A model generated the notes under the pieces. That model was not told where the DNA came from and did not search any database. It worked only from the letters and a program-made list of their open reading frames with translations. From assembly GCA_964606085.1 (NCBI GenBank), contig CAZSFD010000014.1, positions 1-64,000 on the forward strand: 64,000 bases of DNA, read 5' to 3'. Made by a program: the position numbers and the translations under genes. Positions 59,719-64,000 of this stretch are shown in pieces. The number at the start of each line of letters is the position of its first letter. The first letter of the stretch is position 1. This DNA comes from CAIQJJ01 sp964606085. GTDB taxonomy: Bacteria > Chloroflexota > Anaerolineae > Anaerolineales > UBA4823.

Positions 59719-60947
59719 TGCCTGAATTTCTGTCGCTGCTCTCCCCCGCCGTGGCCCGCCAACGCTGGTTGGCCGCCTGGCAGCCGCACCCACAGGCTGA
59801 GAATGTGCCGCTGGTCGAGGCCCTGGGCCGCGTGGCCGCCGCGCCGATCCCTGCCCCACACCCGCTGCCCGAGTTTGCCCGCGCCACTGTAGATGGCTAC
59901 GCCGTGCGCGCTGCCGATACCTATGGCGCCTCCGACAGCCTGCCGGCTTACCTGAACTTGCGCGGCGAAATTGGCATGGGCGCGGCCCCTGCTTTTGCCT
60001 TGCAGCCAGCCGAATGCGCCCTGATCCACACCGGCGGCATGTTGCCCGGCGCGGCTGATGCGGTGGTGATGGTCGAGCATACTCAGGCGGCCCGGCCCGG
60101 CGAAATTGAAATCCAGCGGGCGGTGGCTGTGGGCGAGAACGTGATTCAGGCGGGCGAGGACGTGGCCGCTGGCGAGATGGTGATTGCCGCGGGGGTACGC
60201 CTGCGCCCGGCAGAGATCGGTGGGCTGGCGGCGCTGGGCCTGGTCAATGTGGCTGTGGCGCGCCGCCCGCGGGTGGGCATCCTGTCGAGCGGCGACGAAG
60301 TCATCCCTGCCCAGGCCCGCCCTGCGCCTGGGCAGGTGCGCGACGTCAACACGCACACCCTGGCCGCCCTGATCACGCAGCATGGCGGGCTGCCGGTGAG
60401 TTATGGCATCGTGCCTGACCAACTGGAGGCGTTGTCGGCCGCTGCCGCCCGCGCCCTGGCCGAGTGCGACCTCGTCGTCGTCACGGCGGGTTCATCGGCC
60501 AGCACGCGTGATCTCACCGCTGAGGCGATCAACCGCCTGGGTGTGCCAGGTGTGCTGGTGCATGGCGTCAACGTGCGGCCTGGCAAGCCGACCATTTTGG
60601 CGGTCTGCCAGGGCAAGCCGCTGATCGGGCTGCCCGGCAACCCGGTCAGTGCGCTGGTGATTGCCGATCTGTTCGTACGCCCGGCAGTGGAGGCCTGTTT
60701 GGGCCTCACGCCGCGCCCTCAATCCGTCGTTTCTGCCCGCCTGACGCTCAACCTGTCCTCGCAGGCTGGCCGCGAAGATTGGATTCCCGTGCGTTTGCTG
60801 CCTGACCCGGCTGGTTACCAGGCCGAGCCGATCTTCGGCAAGAGCAATCTCATCTTCACCCTCGCCCGCGCCGATGGCTTGATCGGCATCCCGGCAGATG
60901 CTACTGGTTTGCCTGCCGGTGAAATGGTTGCGGTGTGGTTGTTATGA
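59718..60947 (+). CDS. moeA: Molybdopterin molybdenumtransferase
   Basis: 409 aa, typical MoeA length. Diagnostic parts: FARATVDGYAVRAAD, IHTGGMLPGAADAVVMVEHT, VGILSSGDEVI with the MPT-binding loop, DVNTHTLAALI, VVVTAGSSASTRDLT and PLIGLPGNPVSALV. MoeA inserts molybdenum into adenylylated molybdopterin. No other molybdenum-cofactor gene lies in the window. It overlaps the UbiA-like gene by one base and the ACT gene by four (ATGA), so all three are translationally coupled. Confidence 0.93.
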   Translation: MPEFLSLLSPAVARQRWLAAWQPHPQAENVPLVEALGRVAAAPIPAPHPLPEFARATVDGYAVRAADTYGASDSLPAYLNLRGEIGMGAAPAFALQPAECALIHTGGMLPGAADAVVMVEHTQAARPGEIEIQRAVAVGENVIQAGEDVAAGEMVIAAGVRLRPAEIGGLAALGLVNVAVARRPRVGILSSGDEVIPAQARPAPGQVRDVNTHTLAALITQHGGLPVSYGIVPDQLEALSAAAARALAECDLVVVTAGSSASTRDLTAEAINRLGVPGVLVHGVNVRPGKPTILAVCQGKPLIGLPGNPVSALVIADLFVRPAVEACLGLTPRPQSVVSARLTLNLSSQAGREDWIPVRLLPDPAGYQAEPIFGKSNLIFTLARADGLIGIPADATGLPAGEMVAVWLL

Positions 60948-61321
60948 ACCTCTGCCTGCTGCCATCTCGCTTCTCCATTTACCGCCTCGACCCGGCTGCG
61001 CCGCTTCCCGTATGGGCGGTTGGCGAACTGGTGTCGCTGACGCGCACGGCAGATGAGCTTTCGGTGGTTTGCGCGGCTGACGCCGCGCCGTCGGGTGTGC
61101 GGGCGGAAAGCGGCTGGCGCGCTTTCAAGGTGCTTGGCCCGCTCGATTTCGCCCTGGTCGGTATCCTGGCGCAGCTTGCGGGTGTGTTGGCGCAGGCGGG
61201 GGTCAGCCTGTTTGCCATTTCCACCTATGATACCGATTACATCCTGGTCAAAGAAGATATGCTTGGTCGTGCGCTGGCCGCTTTGCGCGAAGCTGGGAAC
61301 GAAGTGACGGTGCCAGGGTGA
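60944..61321 (+). CDS. ACT-domain protein
   Basis: 125 aa from ATG 60944, overlapping the moeA stop codon. The second half is an ACT fold of the CASTOR/ACT_7 type: FALVGILAQLAGVLAQAGVSLFAISTYDTDYILVKEDMLGRALAALREAG. The first half (SRFSIYRLDPAAPLPVWA ... SLTRTADELSVVC) matches the paired N-terminal domain of such proteins. They usually bind amino acids and modulate a partner. Its coupling to moeA has no obvious explanation; proline catabolism two genes upstream offers a loose link. Confidence 0.85.
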   Translation: MNLCLLPSRFSIYRLDPAAPLPVWAVGELVSLTRTADELSVVCAADAAPSGVRAESGWRAFKVLGPLDFALVGILAQLAGVLAQAGVSLFAISTYDTDYILVKEDMLGRALAALREAGNEVTVPG

Positions 61322-61337
61322 GCGGGCAATCGCCGGT

Positions 61338-61647
61338 GGGCGGATCGGTGATGCCTGGTGCTGTCGGGCGGATCGGTGATGCCCAATGGCCGCCCGGCGA
61401 TAAATCGCCGGGTTAGTGAGCGGCGCCCGCTGAAGCGGGCTGAAAGCCGGTTTTGAACCGGCGCTGTGGGTAGCCCGGACATTCATGTCCGGGCGGGCGT
61501 GATGCCGCCCGGGCGGATCGGTGACGCCCAATGGCCGCCCGGCGATAAATCGCCGGGCTAGTGAGCGGTGCCCGCTGAAGCGGGCTGAAAGCCGGTTTTG
61601 AACCGGCGCTGTGGGTAGCCCGGACATTCATGTCCGAGCGGGCGTGA
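61338..61647. repeat. Tandem 145-bp multi-hairpin repeat
   Basis: Two copies (61366-61510 and 61511-61647) differ at only about four or five positions; a stub of a third (GGGCGGATCGGTGATGCC) begins at 61338. Each copy encodes four hairpins. In copy 1 they are CCCGGCGAT-AA-ATCGCCGGG (61393-61412), GCCCGCT-GA-AGCGGGC (61425-61440), GCCGGTT-TTG-AACCGGC (61446-61462) and GCCCGGACAT-TC-ATGTCCGGGC (61473-61494). The block fills most of the 351-base gap between the ACT and AMMECR1 genes; nothing else is seen there except AGGAGA before the next ATG. Confidence 0.92.
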
Positions 61648-61672
61648 AATATCAGAGAAAGGAGATTCCGCT

Positions 61673-62245
61673 ATGTCTACTGTTCCCCTGACGGCTGAAG
61701 AGCGCCAATTTTTGCTCACGCTGGCGCGCCAATCGCTGGAGGCGGGTGTGCGCGGCCAGCCCTTGCCCGAACTCAACCTGCCGGCCCTTTCGCCCACCTT
61801 ACGCGAGACCGGCGCGGCATTTGTTACGCTAACCAAAGGCGGCCAACTGCGCGGCTGCATTGGCGCGATTGAACCCTACCAACCTCTGGCTGAAGATGTG
61901 CGCGAACACGCCGTTGCTGCCGCCCTCGACGATTACCGCTTTGCCCCCGTCCAGCCTGGCGAACTGCCGCACATTGCTATCGAAATCTCCCGCCTGACCG
62001 CGCCACAGCCGCTTGATTACACCGACGCCGATGACCTGCTGCGCAAGCTGCGCCCCGGCGTGGATGGCGTGGTGCTGCGCGATGGCCCGCGCCGGGCCAC
62101 CTTTTTGCCGCAAGTGTGGGAGAAAATCCCCGCTGTGGCGGATTTTTTGGGGTATTTGTGTGAGAAGATGAATGCCCCCTCCGATTTATGGCGGCGCAAA
62201 AAAATAGAAGTGCTGACCTATCAGGTCGAAGAATTTCACGAATAA
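61673..62245 (+). CDS. AMMECR1-domain protein (AmmeMemoRadiSam system protein A-like)
   Basis: 190 aa. The AMMECR1 core is plain: FVTLTKGGQLRGCIGAIEPYQPLAEDVREHAVAAALDDYRF, HIAIEISRLTAPQPL and GVDGVVLRDGPRRATFLPQVWEKIP. The family's conserved RGCIG sequence is intact. In many prokaryotes this protein is encoded beside a Memo-like protein and a radical SAM enzyme; here neither is adjacent, although the window ends soon after. AAAGGAGA precedes the ATG by about nine bases. Its function is not established. Confidence 0.92.
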   Translation: MSTVPLTAEERQFLLTLARQSLEAGVRGQPLPELNLPALSPTLRETGAAFVTLTKGGQLRGCIGAIEPYQPLAEDVREHAVAAALDDYRFAPVQPGELPHIAIEISRLTAPQPLDYTDADDLLRKLRPGVDGVVLRDGPRRATFLPQVWEKIPAVADFLGYLCEKMNAPSDLWRRKKIEVLTYQVEEFHE

Positions 62246-62260
62246 ACTGGACGAAAGAAA

Positions 62261-64000
62261 ATGTGGACACTTACCGAAACAACCTTTGATCCCCACAAAC
62301 AGCATCACCACGAAACGATTTTCACCATTGGCAACGGCTACCTGTGTACCCGCGGCGCTTTTGAAGAAGGCTACCCCGACGACCGGCGTGCTACCTTCGT
62401 GCATGGCGTGTTCGACGCCGTGCCGATCGTCTTCACCGAGCTTGCCAACGCCCCCGATTGGCTGCCGCTGACGGTCTGGCTGGATGGCGAGCGCTTTTCG
62501 CTTGCCTCCGGCCAGGTGGAGGCCTACCAGCGCTCGCTCGACCTGCGCACGGGCGTGTTGAAGCGCTCGTTGCGTTGGGTCTCGCCGGGCGGCAAGGCGG
62601 CCACGCTCACCTTCGAGCGTTTCGCCTCGCTGGCCGACGAACACGCCCTGCTGCTGCGCTGCACGGTCACGCCTGAATTTGCCGGAAGCGTGGAAGTGCG
62701 CGCCGCCCTGAACGGCAACACCGATAACGAAGGCGTGGCCCACTGGCGGCACGTGGCCCAGGGGCGCACGGACGATGCCATCTACCTGCACAATCGCACG
62801 CGCCAATCAGGCATCGAACTGGCTTGCGCCATGCGTCTGAGCGGCGCTGGCGGCGGGCCGCAATCGGCGGCCTTTTGGGATGTGGAGAATACGCCTACCC
62901 AGGTGTTGACGTTTGCCGCACGGCCCGGTGAAACGATCACGGTAGATAAATTGATCGCCGTGGCTACCTCGCGTGAATGTGCCGACCCGCTGGCCGCGGC
63001 GCTTCAGCACGTCGCGGCGATTGGCGACTGGCCCACGCACCGGGCCGCTCACGCTGCCGCCTGGGAAGCCGAATGGCAGCGCAGCGACGTGACCATCGCA
63101 GGCGACGATGAAGCCCAGTTGGCCGTGCGTTTCAGTCTGTTTCACCTGTTGATCGCCGCGCCGCGCCGCCCGGGGGCGGATGTCAACATCGGGGCCAAGA
63201 CGCTTTCGGGCTTTGGCTATCGCGGCCATGCCTTTTGGGATACCGAGATTTTCATGCTGCCGGTGTTCACCTTCACCGCCCCGCACATTGCCAAAAACCT
63301 GCTCGATTACCGCTATCAGCGTCTGCCCGCTTCACGGGCCAAAGCGCAGGCCGCCGGTTACGAGGGCGCCTGGTTTGCCTGGGAAAGCGCCGAGACCGGC
63401 GAAGAGGTGACGCCAACGTGGATTCCCGATTTTCGCGACCGCACCAGGCTTGCCCGCGTCTGGACGGGTGACCTGGCGATCCACATCTCTGCTGATGTGG
63501 CCTATGGCGCGTATCAATACTGGCGGCTGACCGGCGATGATGCCTGGCTGATCGCACGCGGGGCTGAGTTGATCCTCGATACCGCCAGGTTTTGGGCCTC
63601 GCGCGCCGAATGGGATGCCGAGCGGCAAGGCTATGGCTATCGCGATGTGATCGGCCCGGACGAAAACCACGATCATGTGAACAACAACGCCTACACCAAT
63701 CACCTGGCGCGCTGGAACCTGCAAACTGCGCTGGATGTGTTCGCCTGGCTGCAACGGCATGACGAACAGCAAGCCGCCCGCCTGGGCCAACTACTCGACC
63801 TGACCCCCGCACGCCTGGCGCACTGGCAGGATGTCATCGAAAAATTGATTTTGCACCAATCCCCCGCCGGCCTGATCGAACAGTTCGACGGTTTCTTCGC
63901 CCTCCACGATGTCAACCTGCGCGACTACGAACCGCGCACCCGCTCGATGCAAGAGATTTTCGGCATCGAGGAAGCCAACCATTATCAGGCGCTCAAGCAA
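62261..64000 (+). CDS. GH65-family disaccharide phosphorylase (kojibiose/trehalose phosphorylase-like), C-terminus cut
   Basis: 580 codons from ATG 62261 are open to the window edge; full-length relatives are about 750-800 aa. The N-terminal beta-sandwich starts with TIFTIGNGYLCTRGAFEEG. The (alpha/alpha)6 barrel contains SGFGYRGHAFWDTEIFMLPVF and YRDVIGPDENHDHVNNNAYTN, whose Glu468 is the catalytic acid in GH65. These enzymes split an alpha-glucosyl disaccharide with phosphate to beta-glucose-1-phosphate, usually with a beta-phosphoglucomutase encoded next door (outside this window). The gene is cytoplasmic and lies 15 bases after the AMMECR1 gene. Hydrolase members exist, so phosphorolysis is inferred. 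Confidence 0.88.
   Translation, partial: MWTLTETTFDPHKQHHHETIFTIGNGYLCTRGAFEEGYPDDRRATFVHGVFDAVPIVFTELANAPDWLPLTVWLDGERFSLASGQVEAYQRSLDLRTGVLKRSLRWVSPGGKAATLTFERFASLADEHALLLRCTVTPEFAGSVEVRAALNGNTDNEGVAHWRHVAQGRTDDAIYLHNRTRQSGIELACAMRLSGAGGGPQSAAFWDVENTPTQVLTFAARPGETITVDKLIAVATSRECADPLAAALQHVAAIGDWPTHRAAHAAAWEAEWQRSDVTIAGDDEAQLAVRFSLFHLLIAAPRRPGADVNIGAKTLSGFGYRGHAFWDTEIFMLPVFTFTAPHIAKNLLDYRYQRLPASRAKAQAAGYEGAWFAWESAETGEEVTPTWIPDFRDRTRLARVWTGDLAIHISADVAYGAYQYWRLTGDDAWLIARGAELILDTARFWASRAEWDAERQGYGYRDVIGPDENHDHVNNNAYTNHLARWNLQTALDVFAWLQRHDEQQAARLGQLLDLTPARLAHWQDVIEKLILHQSPAGLIEQFDGFFALHDVNLRDYEPRTRSMQEIFGIEEANHYQALKQ

Noticed and set aside
61338..61647. Open frames on the minus strand across the tandem repeat (SGLPTAPVQNRL-type peptides)
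   Set aside because: They only translate the palindromes and recur in each copy; no protein-like features.
1..64000. tRNA, rRNA or riboswitch genes
   Set aside because: I looked for cloverleaf and rRNA-like stretches in the gaps and recognised none; a covariance-model scan would be needed to exclude small RNAs.

Overview
The window looks like chromosome of a Chloroflexota bacterium, most likely Anaerolineae-like. This is inferred from style, not from a marker-gene search. The signs are GC-rich coding, many secreted proteins with Thr/Pro 'TPTPT' stalks, a giant surface protein ending in a YLPL-type tail, a Ser/Thr kinase beside an FHA/winged-helix protein, and many short-period repeats between and inside genes. 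No rRNA, tRNA, CRISPR array, transposase or phage gene was recognised. Coding density is high. Only two gene-free stretches exceed 300 bases (21684-21988 and 61322-61672).

Layout. 1-5.5 kb: a truncated M24 peptidase-like gene and an alkaline-phosphatase-superfamily enzyme diverge from a sugar-binding lipoprotein; then RNase HI, and a divergent FHA/winged-helix regulator and Ser/Thr kinase. 5.5-14.2 kb (minus): a GH3 protein with a membrane tail, an orphan CoA-transferase subunit, a glycerophosphodiesterase, an AAA ATPase, RecJ and a ROK sugar kinase. 14.3-18.8 kb (plus): a membrane-anchored YvcK and the glycolytic run gap-pgk-tpiA. 18.8-23.7 kb (minus): TauE exporter, a GlpC-like Fe-S protein coupled to a membrane protein, and a tetR-SDR pair behind a perfect 24-bp inverted repeat. 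23.7-33.4 kb: one 3247-aa exported modular protein. 33.6-37.3 kb (plus): Rieske protein, DUF362, enolase-superfamily enzyme and an SprT/YgjP-like metallopeptidase. 37.4-43.7 kb: two glycoside hydrolases, hemerythrin, phosphodiester glycosidase and a second DUF362 lipoprotein.

43.8-53.5 kb is signalling-rich. One operon runs sensor kinase-LysM-LCP. A second runs BldC-like HTH - REC/PAS/kinase - PhoB-type regulator - PAS kinase. A cyclase-family hydrolase and TlyA lie between them. 53.7-57 kb (minus): GH4 glycosidase, NadD and Obg. 57.2-61.3 kb (plus): rex, proline dehydrogenase, UbiA-like, MoeA and an ACT protein. 61.3-64 kb: a tandem palindromic repeat, an AMMECR1 protein and a truncated GH65 phosphorylase.

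The gene set fits a heterotroph living on glycans and sugars: GH3, GH4, GH30-like, GH63-like, GH65, ROK kinase, a sugar-binding protein and lower glycolysis. It also has redox sensing (Rex) and elaborate envelope and signalling functions. The features most worth a second look are these: two sensor kinases with complementary losses (one lacks the phospho-acceptor His, the other has a degraded ATP site); a family of short repeats found both between genes and in frame inside genes; a run of extended -10 promoters, some only 6 bp from the start codon; the 145-bp tandem multi-hairpin repeat; and the tetR palindrome.
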